Shown: positions 1 through 6,115, counted from the first letter of the stretch. The stretch: 6,313 bases of DNA from Calditrichia bacterium (GCA_027039465.1 JALWEA010000640.1:1-6313); one strand, 5' to 3'. Notes: generated by a model not told the origin, from the sequence alone. Program-made: numbers and translations.

Positions 1-244
1 TGTCGGGTTTTTCCCAAATGATTTTAATGGGCGAGATGCCGGTAGTGTCCCAATTCTCCTTGGTAAAAGCATCGAATTTGGCAGAGGAGACGGAGGCGAT
101 GAAATTTTGCAGCTTGGTATTGTTCAGGGTGTAATAGGACAAACGCAGCGCCTGTAAAAAACCCGCTTCATCAAAATTGTCCTGCGCCTGCAATTCAATG
201 AATGCAAAAACGACGATTAAAACGATGCCGATAATCTTTCTCAT
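1..244 (-). CDS. Secreted protein of unknown function, N-terminal part only
   Basis: An open frame starts at ATG (complement of 242-244) and runs off the left edge, giving 81 codons with no stop. The protein begins with basic residues (MRK), a hydrophobic stretch at about residues 4-16 and a likely signal peptidase I site after LQA (residue 20), followed by QDNFDE. There is no lipobox cysteine, so it is probably periplasmic, outer-membrane or secreted. The mature part is soluble and mixed (about 61 residues visible, with ISPIKIIWEKP near the edge). I do not recognise the family. A purine-rich ribosome site (GAAGGAAAG) lies a few bases before the ATG, which supports this start. Codon use and GC resemble the mtnA operon, so it belongs with the core-genome side. 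It is divergent from mtnA and shares the short gap with it. Confidence 0.8.
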   Translation of the reverse strand, partial: MRKIIGIVLIVVFAFIELQAQDNFDEAGFLQALRLSYYTLNNTKLQNFIASVSSAKFDAFTKENWDTTGISPIKIIWEKPD

Positions 245-320
245 GGCTTTCCTTCATAATTTATTTGGTGTTACATGCTCTTTTTAGTAAATTTAAAATT
301 TGTAAAAAACATGATTGGCT
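245..320. promoter_or_regulatory. Divergent promoter region between the secreted-protein gene and mtnA
   Basis: This 76-bp AT-rich gap separates two divergently transcribed genes, so promoters for both directions should lie here or just inside the genes. A weak candidate for mtnA is TTGGTG at 265-270 and TAAATT at 288-293, 17 nt apart. It matches the consensus only partly. I see no SAM-type or other riboswitch; the gap is too short for one. There is no clear Shine-Dalgarno before mtnA. Confidence 0.35.
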
Positions 321-1370
321 ATGAATTTAGAAACAATTAGTTTCAAAAACAACACGTTAAAAATCTTAGATCAAACCTTCTTGCCCAACCGGCAAGAATT
401 TGTTGTTCTTTCTCAACTGGACGAGGTTATTAACGCCATTCGGACTTTAAAAGTTCGCGGGGCTCCGGCCATCGGTATTGTGGCCGCTTACGGTTTGTAT
501 GTTCATGCCCGAAATTTGCAAAAACGGAACGCGCTTTCTTTGCAGGCTTTGCAAGAAGCCGGCGACCTGCTTAAGGCCGCCAGACCCACGGCGGTGAATT
601 TGGCCTGGGCGGTGGATCGTTTGCTTAAAGCCGTTTCCGGTCAAAACGATTCTTCGGCGATTTTGCAAATTTTACGCGACGAGGCCATAGCCGTTCACGA
701 AGAAGACAAAGCCATGTGCGATTCCATCGGAGAACACGGCAGTAAACTTGTGGGCCAACGCTCGAATATTTTAACCCATTGTAACACGGGCTTTTTGGCT
801 ACCGGAGGCATCGGCACGGCGCTGGGTGTGGTTTACAAAGCGTTCCAACAGGGAAAGCAAATTCATGTTTTTACGGATGAAACGCGACCGGTGGGTCAGG
901 GCGCGCGCTTAACGTATTGGGAATTGCAGCAGAACGGCATTCCGGCTACGTTGATTACGGACAATATGGCCGGATTTTTGATGAAACAAAAAAAGGTGGA
1001 TTTGATTATTACCGGCGCCGATCGCATTGCCGCCAATGGCGATACGGCCAATAAAATCGGCACTTATTCTCTGGCCGTTTTGGCCAAACATCACGGTATT
1101 CCGTTTTATGTTGCCGCTCCGTCTTCCACCTTTGATTTGAGTTTGGAAAGCGGGGAAGCGATTCCCATTGAACAACGTCCGGCCGACGAGATTTTGAACT
1201 GTTGGCAATTTGAAAATCGGGAACGATATCGCGTTTACAATCCGGCGTTTGATGTAACCGATCACGAATTAATTCACGGTATTATCACGGAGCTCGGCAT
1301 CATCGAGCATCCGAATAAAGAAAAAATAATTAATTTTTATCAAACATTTAATAAAGGAGATCTTTTATGA
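321..1370 (+). CDS. mtnA: S-methyl-5-thioribose-1-phosphate isomerase (MtnA)
   Basis: This cytoplasmic enzyme of the methionine salvage pathway converts 5-methylthioribose-1-phosphate to 5-methylthioribulose-1-phosphate. The 349-residue product has full family length (members are typically about 340-370) and belongs to the eIF2B-alpha/MtnA fold. Visible hallmarks are KVRGAPAIG (residues 44-52, phosphate/substrate loop), THCNTG with the catalytic cysteine at Cys154, DETRP (186-190), and GADRIAANGDTANKIGT with the catalytic aspartate at Asp234. The C-terminal region with YNPAFDVT (306-313) is also typical. I chose ATG 321; an in-frame TTG at 315 would add two residues, and neither has a clear ribosome site. 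The stop TGA overlaps the ATG of the TPR lipoprotein gene (ATGA), implying co-transcription. No other salvage genes (mtnB, mtnC, mtnK, mtnP) are in the window. Identification is firm. Confidence 0.95.
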   Translation: MNLETISFKNNTLKILDQTFLPNRQEFVVLSQLDEVINAIRTLKVRGAPAIGIVAAYGLYVHARNLQKRNALSLQALQEAGDLLKAARPTAVNLAWAVDRLLKAVSGQNDSSAILQILRDEAIAVHEEDKAMCDSIGEHGSKLVGQRSNILTHCNTGFLATGGIGTALGVVYKAFQQGKQIHVFTDETRPVGQGARLTYWELQQNGIPATLITDNMAGFLMKQKKVDLIITGADRIAANGDTANKIGTYSLAVLAKHHGIPFYVAAPSSTFDLSLESGEAIPIEQRPADEILNCWQFENRERYRVYNPAFDVTDHELIHGIITELGIIEHPNKEKIINFYQTFNKGDLL

Positions 1371-2449
1371 AAAGATTGATGTTATTAGCTATTCCTATTT
1401 TGGTTTTAGCGCTGCTTAGTTCTTGCCGTCCTCCCGAATTGGAAGGCGCTTTTGTGGATTACAATGCCGGCCGTTATGACAACGCTTTAAAGCTGGCCAA
1501 GCAATCCACGGAAAAATATCCCAACAATGCCGAAGCCTGGTATTTACTCGGTGAAATTTACGGCAAAAAAGAGATGTACAAAGAGATGAAACACGCTTTT
1601 GATCAGTCTCTTAAATTAAGCCCGCAGTTTTCCAAAAAGATCAAACAGGCCGAACTTTACTATTTCGGCAATCTGTTCAATCGCGGCGTGAATGCTTACA
1701 ACAACTTCACCAAACAACCGGATCGCAATTCCGAAAAAGCCAAAAAATTATTGGAAGAAGCGATTAAAGATTTCAAACTGGCTAACATCGTTAAGCCGGA
1801 TTACAAAGCCGTGGATTTGGTGGCTCTTTGCTACAGTCTGGAATCCAAATCCGATAGCGCCATGGCCTACTACACAAAGTTAACGGAAATCGCGCCCGAT
1901 TCCGCCGACAGCTACATCAAATTGGGCCGTTACCAGTTATTGAACAAAGATTACAAAGGCGCCATCAAATCGTTGGAAAAAGCCTTAAAGATTGATCCTA
2001 ATAATGCTGACGCCATTCAGATTATTGCCGAAGCTTACGACCGTGACGGCGACACCCAAAAAGCCATCGAGGCTTACCAAAAAGCCATGAGCATTAATCC
2101 CAAGGAAAAAGCATTCCCGTTTAACCTTGGTCTGATTTATTTTAAATTGTCCACGGACACGACGGTAAGCAAGGAAAAGCAAAAAGAGTATTTGCAGAAA
2201 TGCATCGATGCTTTTGCCAAGGTCATTCAGATTGACCCGACCATGAAAGAGCCTTACGACTTTAAATCCAATTGTGAAATTCAACTGAAGAAATACGACG
2301 AAGCTTTGCTTACTTTGCAGGAAGCGACCAAACGTTTTCCGGATGTGGGTGCGTTTTGGTTTAACTACGGCGTTGTGCTGACCCATTTGAACAAGGCCAA
2401 AGAAGCCAAAGCGGCCTTTGACAAAGCCAAGGAATTGGGCGTACAGTAA
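1367..2449 (+). CDS. TPR-repeat lipoprotein
   Basis: The 360-residue product starts with a lipoprotein signal peptide (MKRLMLLAIP, hydrophobic to residue 17) ending in a lipobox LSSC with the lipidated cysteine at residue 20. It should be anchored in a membrane, facing the periplasm or cell surface. The rest is tetratricopeptide repeats, helical modules for protein-protein contact: about 22-54, 55-88, a divergent stretch 98-145, 147-178, 180-212 (KSLEKALKIDPNN), 214-247 (KAIEAYQKAMSINPKE), a repeat with a short insertion 250-293, 294-327 and 328-358. The start is set by the strong ribosome site AAAGGAGA (1353-1360) and the ATGA overlap with mtnA. Partners are unknown. The link to methionine salvage is positional only; it could equally be a cell-envelope assembly factor. 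Lipoprotein and TPR calls are secure; the role is not. Confidence 0.9.
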   Translation: MKRLMLLAIPILVLALLSSCRPPELEGAFVDYNAGRYDNALKLAKQSTEKYPNNAEAWYLLGEIYGKKEMYKEMKHAFDQSLKLSPQFSKKIKQAELYYFGNLFNRGVNAYNNFTKQPDRNSEKAKKLLEEAIKDFKLANIVKPDYKAVDLVALCYSLESKSDSAMAYYTKLTEIAPDSADSYIKLGRYQLLNKDYKGAIKSLEKALKIDPNNADAIQIIAEAYDRDGDTQKAIEAYQKAMSINPKEKAFPFNLGLIYFKLSTDTTVSKEKQKEYLQKCIDAFAKVIQIDPTMKEPYDFKSNCEIQLKKYDEALLTLQEATKRFPDVGAFWFNYGVVLTHLNKAKEAKAAFDKAKELGVQ

Positions 2450-2473
2450 AAAGGGAAGACCTTTAGAATTTTG

Positions 2474-2506
2474 AAAAGGGTGGATCGGTTTGGTTCACCC
2501 TTTTTT
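2474..2506 (+). terminator. Rho-independent terminator after the mtnA-TPR operon
   Basis: AAAAGGGTG at 2474-2482 pairs with CACCCTTTT at 2496-2504. The stem can extend inward through GATC/GGTT with G-U pairs, leaving a loop of about 5 nt, and is followed by T residues to 2506. It begins 25 bp after the TPR gene stop. Because the left arm starts with AAAA, it may also stop transcription arriving on the - strand from the gene at 2616-3179. Confidence 0.85.
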
Positions 2507-2615
2507 ATTGGGTTGATTTAAGGAGATGGATTGGGTATTCTATGTCGGGAAAGTGAGGATGAGACTTTTTATTGGAGGGCGTTAGGGCTAAGCTATAAAA
2601 TTTTTCCCAATTTAT
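2507..2615. other. Short non-coding junction between core operon and accessory region
   Basis: No credible gene is visible here. On the + strand, GCGTTAGGGC at 2579-2588 resembles the R' core box at the end of an integron attC site (equivalently GCCCTAACGC, an R''-like box, on the - strand, about 28 bp after the stop of the 2616-3179 gene). No complementary partner box is found within the gap. It may be an attC remnant marking the end of a cassette array, or chance. Confidence 0.3.
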
Positions 2616-3179
2616 TTATGGCTTGATAAAAGACCCCACTTTAGCTTTTTGTATTTTGTTAATTAGTGATACATCGAAGTCATAAATTTTTTCATTCAAA
2701 TTATCTGCGACTTTCAACCTTTGTTTATAAGTGTTGTGTTTATAGTTTTCAAGCATTTGACCATAATATTTAAAGCCTGATTGGATTTTGTTTTCAAGAA
2801 AATTTCTTGCATCATTACCAAAATATTTTTGTATCATTGCCAGATTCTTATTTAAACTTTCATTCCATTCGAATAATACTGCCCTATATTTGTCCCAGCG
2901 CTGTTTCATTTCTTTATAATCTTTTTTACTAGCAATACCCATGCTAATTCTTCTCATTCTATATAATCGCTTATCCATTAATTCGCTTATATTCTCAAAT
3001 ATAATAGTTGCAGATTTTATCTCATATCTCTTTTGCTCAGCCTCACTTTCAATAACTGCTGCCCGAGTTTGCCATTTGTAACTAAGATATCCCCCAACTA
3101 CAGTAGTGAAAATAAACCCTAATAGAAGCAAAGCTAGATCGTGATACTTACCAAACAATTTTTCATTAATTTTCTCCAT
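2616..3179 (-). CDS. Single-pass membrane protein with long helical domain, unknown function
   Basis: The 187-residue product has a short basic/acidic N-terminus, one transmembrane helix at about residues 14-34 (ALLLLGFIFTTVVGGYLSY), then a charged, strongly helical domain likely to include coiled coil (about 41-80 and 85-180). Notable stretches are MDKRLYRMRR (68-77) and VLFEWNESLNKNLAMIQKYFG (101-121). From memory, similar small proteins with a single TM helix plus an 'LYRMRR ... EWN..LN.NL' signature occur as uncharacterised genes in many bacteria; I cannot name a function. The topology suggests an inner-membrane anchor with a cytoplasmic helical domain. The start is supported by AGGAGT (complement of 3188-3193), 8 nt before ATG. 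The gene is much more AT-rich than mtnA, stands alone, and converges on the TPR operon. This suggests acquired cargo. Confidence 0.8.
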   Translation of the reverse strand: MEKINEKLFGKYHDLALLLLGFIFTTVVGGYLSYKWQTRAAVIESEAEQKRYEIKSATIIFENISELMDKRLYRMRRISMGIASKKDYKEMKQRWDKYRAVLFEWNESLNKNLAMIQKYFGNDARNFLENKIQSGFKYYGQMLENYKHNTYKQRLKVADNLNEKIYDFDVSLINKIQKAKVGSFIKP

Positions 3180-3203
3180 AGCTATTTACTCCTAATTGAA
3201 ATG

Positions 3204-3230
3204 ATTTTATTAATATTTACGGATTGACAA
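3204..3230 (-). promoter_or_regulatory. Candidate promoter for the 2616-3179 gene
   Basis: On the - strand, TTGTCA (complement of 3225-3230) is followed after 15 nt by TAAAAT (complement of 3204-3209). Each differs from the sigma-70 consensus at one position. The spacer is shorter than ideal. The site is just upstream of the AGGAGT ribosome site, in a very AT-rich stretch (3200-3310) where chance matches are common. Confidence 0.25.
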
Positions 3231-3319
3231 ATATATAACATTAACTTTTAACAATCATTTTTAACCTTATTAAATTTCTGTTTGTTTTTTTTCTGCTTAT
3301 ATTATGTAAAAAAATATTA

Positions 3320-3398
3320 TTAGCACAATGACTTGAGCTGAATTTCGCCGCAAAAATTTACTCACGCAGCAAATTGCACAAGGTCGCAGCCCTGCTAA
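3320..3398. repeat. Imperfect palindrome, attC-like
   Basis: The left arm at 3320-3351 (TTAGCAC, then GACTTGAGC, AATTT, GCCGC) is matched by the reverse complement of 3365-3398 (TTAGCA, GACCTTGTGC, AATTT, GCTGCG). Mismatches and bulges fall between blocks and the loop is short. The arms are broken rather than perfect, as in integron attC sites and some REP-like elements. It does not share the TAACCGGATTT motif of the sites further right. Confidence 0.5.
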
Positions 3399-3464
3399 AA
3401 CAACGCCAAGTGAATATGGTGTGTTGAGCGATTTATTGCATTATTGTTTTTATTTTAAAGCACG

Positions 3465-3529
3465 ATTTCCCAACCGGAGATTTTATTATTCCAATTTCAC
3501 AATGGAAGATAATAAAAACGTTGGGAAAT
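3465..3529. repeat. Strong imperfect hairpin with asymmetric internal loop
   Basis: ATTTCCCAAC at 3465-3474 pairs perfectly with GTTGGGAAAT at 3520-3529. TTTTATTAT at 3481-3489 pairs with ATAATAAAA at 3509-3517, and TCCA at 3490-3493 with TGGA at 3503-3506. That gives 23 pairs around a 9-nt loop. An asymmetric internal loop (6 nt, 3475-3480, against 2 nt, 3518-3519) and a 2-nt bulge (3507-3508) interrupt the stem. The arrangement of an outer CCCAAC/GTTGGG box, unpaired spacer and inner box with extrahelical bases recalls a folded attC site. The bulge and box lengths are not canonical. Confidence 0.6.
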
Positions 3530-3609
3530 TGCCATCTCAAAATACGCCTTTAATTTACTCTTTCCAGTAATCAACGAATCATTTTCGTTATTCAAAGTAA
3601 TACAGAAGA

Positions 3610-3705
3610 GGCTAACTTTAAGTGCAAAACCCCCGCATCTTCATTTGCTTGTCAAATCAAACAACTGCAAAATACGTAAGTACAGCAGGGGCTAGTTCTA
3701 AAGCC
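3610..3705 (-). repeat. Imperfect palindrome ending in GTTAGCC, possible attC site
   Basis: On the - strand the element runs from GGCTTTAGAAC and CCCC (3705 to about 3688) to GGGG, then CTTAAAGTTAGCC (3634 to 3610). The arms are complementary in blocks (GGCT, TTTA, AAC, CCCC). The terminal GTTAGCC at 3610-3616 is the same 7-mer that ends the attC-like site at 4679-4777 and is one base from GTTRRRY. If it is the attC of the 3785-4639 gene, about 80 bp separate it from the stop codon, unless the site starts at the GTTAAAGC next to the TGA. Confidence 0.45.
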
Positions 3706-3784
3706 AGAGGCGATTTCGATTTTCGGGAGCTTGTTGGTCTTTATTAAACGGCGTCCGGTGCCAAGCTGATCCGATAGCTTTAAC

Positions 3785-4639
3785 TCATTTAAGATTATAA
3801 TGAAACAGTAAAGGCATTTTCACTTTTACCGGTTTACCATTCAAATAACTTGGTTTAAATTGAAATTGCATTGCAGCATTAATTGCCGAATGTTCCAAAA
3901 CACTATCCGTCGATTTTACTACTTCTGCATCAATTACTTTACCGTTTTCATCAATAATAATATTTACCACAACCGTACCTTTAATTCTTTTCTTCCGAGC
4001 AATATCCGGATATATCGGCCGTACAGAGTGAACTATTAAAGGTCTTACATTTAATTGCTTATATTCATAAATATTATCTTGCTTAATTTTTGTTTTTGTC
4101 TCATTTTTATTATTTGTTGACGAAACGTCAAGTATAAATTTCCCTTTTGAAATTATATTTTCCGTAGAAATACCGTTGATTCTTGGATTTAATGGCAAAC
4201 CTTCATAAACCGGATAATTAACAATTATAAAATATTTTACGTTTTTTGAATCGATCTTGACAGGTTTAAATTTAGATTGAAGAAGGGCATGTACGGCTAA
4301 CATATCATAGGATAGATCAAAATCACCTAACCGGGAATGTTCTAAAATGAATACTGTTTCAATCTTTCCTTCTTCGTCAACAAAACATTGTAATACCGTC
4401 CTTGAGGTTAATTTAGATTGAATTAATTCGTCTGAAGGATCAATAAGACCAATCTTTTCTACAAACGATTCAAGATTTGCATTTTTATATTTTCGGACAT
4501 TTTTGTATTCCTCGTCCAATTCCTTGAAATCACGGTCTTTAATATCATAGGCAATGGATGGATAATTGTAATACTTATTGTGACATCTTTGAAAGAAAAG
4601 AGCGGCAAATAAAAAAATTATTAATAATCTGAACTTCAT
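3785..4639 (-). CDS. Exported protein with two TonB C-terminal-like modules
   Basis: The 284-residue product has a hydrophobic N-terminus (residues 3-16) followed by QRC with Cys19. This may be a relaxed lipobox, though Arg at -1 is unusual, or an uncleaved anchor. The last module (about 198-283) is a clear TonB C-terminal domain: SVRPIYPDIARKKRIKGTV (205-223), VVVNIIIDENGKVIDAEVV (223-241), STDSVLEHSAINAAMQFQFKP (243-263) and a terminal strand MPLLFHYNL. Residues about 75-146 repeat the pattern (TVLQCFVDEEGKIETVFI, then HALLQSKFKPVKI), so I read a second, divergent copy. TonB proteins energise outer-membrane transporters, but this one lacks the proline-rich spacer and obvious TM anchor of classical TonB, so a periplasmic envelope role is as likely. 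The ribosome site is weak (AAGAG, 8 nt before ATG). It is a lone AT-rich gene. Confidence 0.85.
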   Translation of the reverse strand: MKFRLLIIFLFAALFFQRCHNKYYNYPSIAYDIKDRDFKELDEEYKNVRKYKNANLESFVEKIGLIDPSDELIQSKLTSRTVLQCFVDEEGKIETVFILEHSRLGDFDLSYDMLAVHALLQSKFKPVKIDSKNVKYFIIVNYPVYEGLPLNPRINGISTENIISKGKFILDVSSTNNKNETKTKIKQDNIYEYKQLNVRPLIVHSVRPIYPDIARKKRIKGTVVVNIIIDENGKVIDAEVVKSTDSVLEHSAINAAMQFQFKPSYLNGKPVKVKMPLLFHYNLK

Positions 4640-4678
4640 ACTGCAAACTCTTAAAAAATTATGTTACATCTTTAAGCA

Positions 4679-4777
4679 GGCTAACAGCCCGAACTAACCG
4701 GATTTGTCACACTAAAAAACTTCCTAAATGCCTATTCATATACTACGTGACAAATTAACTTGATTAGTGGGTTATCG
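4679..4777 (-). repeat. attC-like recombination site (copy A)
   Basis: A 99-bp imperfect palindrome. GTGACAAAT at 4747-4755 is the exact reverse complement of ATTTGTCAC at 4702-4710, around a 36-nt loop. Outward, the arms continue to pair in blocks. On the - strand it starts with CGATAAC (R''-like, 4771-4777), has CACTAATCAAG close inside, and ends with GTTAGCC (R'-like, 4679-4685). The stop codon of the 375-aa gene (TAA, complement of 4772-4774) is inside the first box, and the next gene's ATG is 40 bp beyond the last box. Both are typical of integron cassettes. Its inner TAACCGGATTT (4695-4705, + strand) recurs in copies B and C. Confidence 0.55.
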
Positions 4778-5899
4778 GCCATCTTCATACTTTATTCTTC
4801 TTATTTTTGAAAAATACATAAAAACCCCAATTGACCATGAAATGGAACCGCCATCCAAATTGGAAATACTTGGCTCTTTAATAGTCGTATAGAATGTTCT
4901 CATGCGCAATCCCATTTGTGTAACCGTGCCCGGACCAAAGCTCCGTAATGACAAAGGTAGGAAATCTAAAATTACTCCACTTTGGATACTATAATGTTCT
5001 CCTTCCAAATCTCTTTTTATATTAAAATCATTTTTCTGCTTTTCCGCAATACCAAAGGTAGAAACGCCCAAACCGACAAAAGGTATAATCCTTATGAATT
5101 TTTTCAGCTCCAAAGGTATTCCGATATTTCCCGCAAATCTTAAAATTTGAGGACCCGATTCTTTTGGATATACATATCCATTTTGTTCAAAATCATGTTT
5201 GCTTTTGGCATTTGTTATGTTCATCTGAAGTTCATAATATATGGAAGGCGTTCTATAATACATATCCATATCTACTCCTACTTTATCACGAAGCAGATTT
5301 TCCGCCCCCTGAATAAAATGAGCCTGGCCAATCCCAAAGTCCATACCCCAAGCGGTTGGACTCGGTCCGTATTTAATATAAAATTTATCAATAAAGAATT
5401 CGCGGAGTTCTCTGTCTTTTATTTGTCTTGCATTGTTTCTAATATATTGATTTATGTCTTTTTGAGATGTGGTATCCAGTTCCATGGCTATAATAGATAA
5501 TGCGGTTTTATTGCCTGGAGTTTCATCTTTAATGGCTAAGGAAAAATCGCTTGATTGACTATACCCCTTCATTAGTTCTACGATATTTATATTAAGCGCA
5601 TCTCTTTGAACAACAACTCTTCTTTTATATTCATCGGATAACCAATATTTTATAGTATCGATATTAAGTAATGCCCGATAATTTCTGGCAAGTAAATTCA
5701 ATGCTATCATTTCATAAGGAGTAAAAGGAATAATTTTAAGTTTTTTTGTATTATTCAATGCCTTTTGGATATCGTCGGTTATTTCATTGTAGTTACCATC
5801 TACTAAATTTTCGGTAATATGATTCCGGATAACGCTTATATCTTGTGCTTCCGCATAAGTACAGACCATGATAACTAAAAATAAAAACAAAAATCTCAT
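4772..5899 (-). CDS. Secreted protein with probable C-terminal outer-membrane beta-barrel
   Basis: The 375-residue product has a signal peptide (MRFLFLFLVIMVCTYAEA, predicted cleavage after Ala18). An N-terminal, mostly helical region follows (about 20-175). Residues about 183-365 look like amphipathic beta strands rich in Gly and aromatics: WGMDFGIGQAHF (184-195), VDMDMYYRTPSIYYELQMNI (209-228), LRFAGNIGIPLEL (253-265), IRIIPFVGLGVSTFGI (269-284), YSIQSGVILDFLPL (303-316), MGLRMRTFYTTI (329-340) and SWSIGVFMYF (354-363). I infer an outer-membrane barrel or beta-sandwich; I do not recognise the family. The start is supported by GAGGG (complement of 5907-5911), about 7 nt before ATG. The TAA stop is embedded in the attC-like box at 4771-4777. 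It is a lone AT-rich gene, 37 bp after attC-like copy B, so it fits a single-gene cassette. Confidence 0.8.
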   Translation of the reverse strand: MRFLFLFLVIMVCTYAEAQDISVIRNHITENLVDGNYNEITDDIQKALNNTKKLKIIPFTPYEMIALNLLARNYRALLNIDTIKYWLSDEYKRRVVVQRDALNINIVELMKGYSQSSDFSLAIKDETPGNKTALSIIAMELDTTSQKDINQYIRNNARQIKDRELREFFIDKFYIKYGPSPTAWGMDFGIGQAHFIQGAENLLRDKVGVDMDMYYRTPSIYYELQMNITNAKSKHDFEQNGYVYPKESGPQILRFAGNIGIPLELKKFIRIIPFVGLGVSTFGIAEKQKNDFNIKRDLEGEHYSIQSGVILDFLPLSLRSFGPGTVTQMGLRMRTFYTTIKEPSISNLDGGSISWSIGVFMYFSKIRRIKYEDGR

Positions 5900-5935
5900 T
5901 GAACGTCCCTCTTCAAATTTTGAATTTGATAAAGC

Positions 5936-6046
5936 TTATAACGGCTTCAGGTAACCGGATTTGACATACGCCAAAAAAACTTTCACATGGAGACAACTTT
6001 TTCACCGGACGAATTAGCACCCTGCGTGGCGAAATTAGTGTTATCC
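5936..6046 (-). repeat. attC-like recombination site (copy B)
   Basis: A 111-bp imperfect palindrome reading on the - strand from GGATAAC (6040-6046) to GTTATAA (5936-5942). Its + strand motif TAACCGGATTT (5952-5962) sits 9 nt from the outer TAAC, exactly as in copy A. ATTAGTG (6034-6040) also occurs in copy A at 4763-4769. GGCG at 6028-6031 pairs with CGCC at 5969-5972, and AAAT and GTTATCC pair further out with mismatches. The ATG of the 375-aa gene follows 37 bp beyond the R'-like box. GTTATAA deviates from GTTRRRY at two positions. Confidence 0.5.
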
Positions 6047-6052
6047 AATTTT

Positions 6053-6115
6053 TTATGTGCTATTTAAGAATTTATAGATTTTTAGATAATTTTTATATGG
6101 GATTCTAAATTTCAT
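6053..6115 (-). CDS. Possible 20-codon ORF between two attC-like sites
   Basis: ATG (complement of 6113-6115) opens a 20-codon frame, basic and aromatic-rich (MKFRIPYKNYLKIYKFLNST), closing with TAA at 6053-6055, just before the start of attC-like copy B. The interval between copies B and C is only about 67 bp, so this is either a miniature cassette with a tiny product, the remnant of a deleted cassette gene, or chance in AT-rich DNA. The only ribosome-site candidate (AAGG) lies inside copy C and is weak. Confidence 0.15.
   Translation of the reverse strand: MKFRIPYKNYLKIYKFLNST

Larger units (their letters stand above)
3180..3784. other. 605-bp gap with no gene, packed with imperfect palindromes
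   Basis: No open frame on either strand has believable start signals. The stretch 3200-3310 is very AT-rich and serves as upstream region for the 2616-3179 gene. From about 3320 to 3770 the gap is a run of imperfect inverted repeats (3320-3398, 3465-3529, 3610-3705 and a smaller AGCTTGTTGG/CCAAGCT pair at 3728-3737 and 3761-3767). The right end, just after the TGA of the 3785-4639 gene, reads GAGTTAAAGCTATCGGATCA on the - strand. This resembles the start of the attC-like site at 6114-6226. Confidence 0.6.

Noticed and set aside
245..320. SAM or other methionine-related riboswitch before mtnA
   Set aside because: The gap is only 76 bp, AT-rich, and without the paired helices such an aptamer needs.
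447..668. 73-codon open frame on the - strand inside mtnA
   Set aside because: It is a shadow of mtnA: it lies wholly within a conserved enzyme gene, shows no family features, and has no ribosome site evidence.
909..1265. 118-codon open frame on the - strand inside mtnA
   Set aside because: It is antisense to the catalytic half of MtnA, including GADRI and the conserved C-terminal part. Its composition is that of a reverse-strand shadow.
1985..2386. 133-codon open frame on the - strand inside the TPR lipoprotein gene
   Set aside because: It is antisense to regular TPR repeats, whose biased codons create long open reverse frames.
3502..3570. 22-codon + strand ORF starting in the hairpin at 3465-3529
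   Set aside because: It has no ribosome site, is very short, and its start falls in a stem whose sequence is explained by pairing.
3320..3784. CRISPR array
   Set aside because: The repeats are inverted and non-identical, with no regular direct repeat-spacer pattern and no cas genes.
5147..5500. 117-codon open frame on the + strand opposite the beta-barrel protein gene
   Set aside because: The - strand gene has a signal peptide, a good ribosome site and a coherent domain layout; this frame has none of these.
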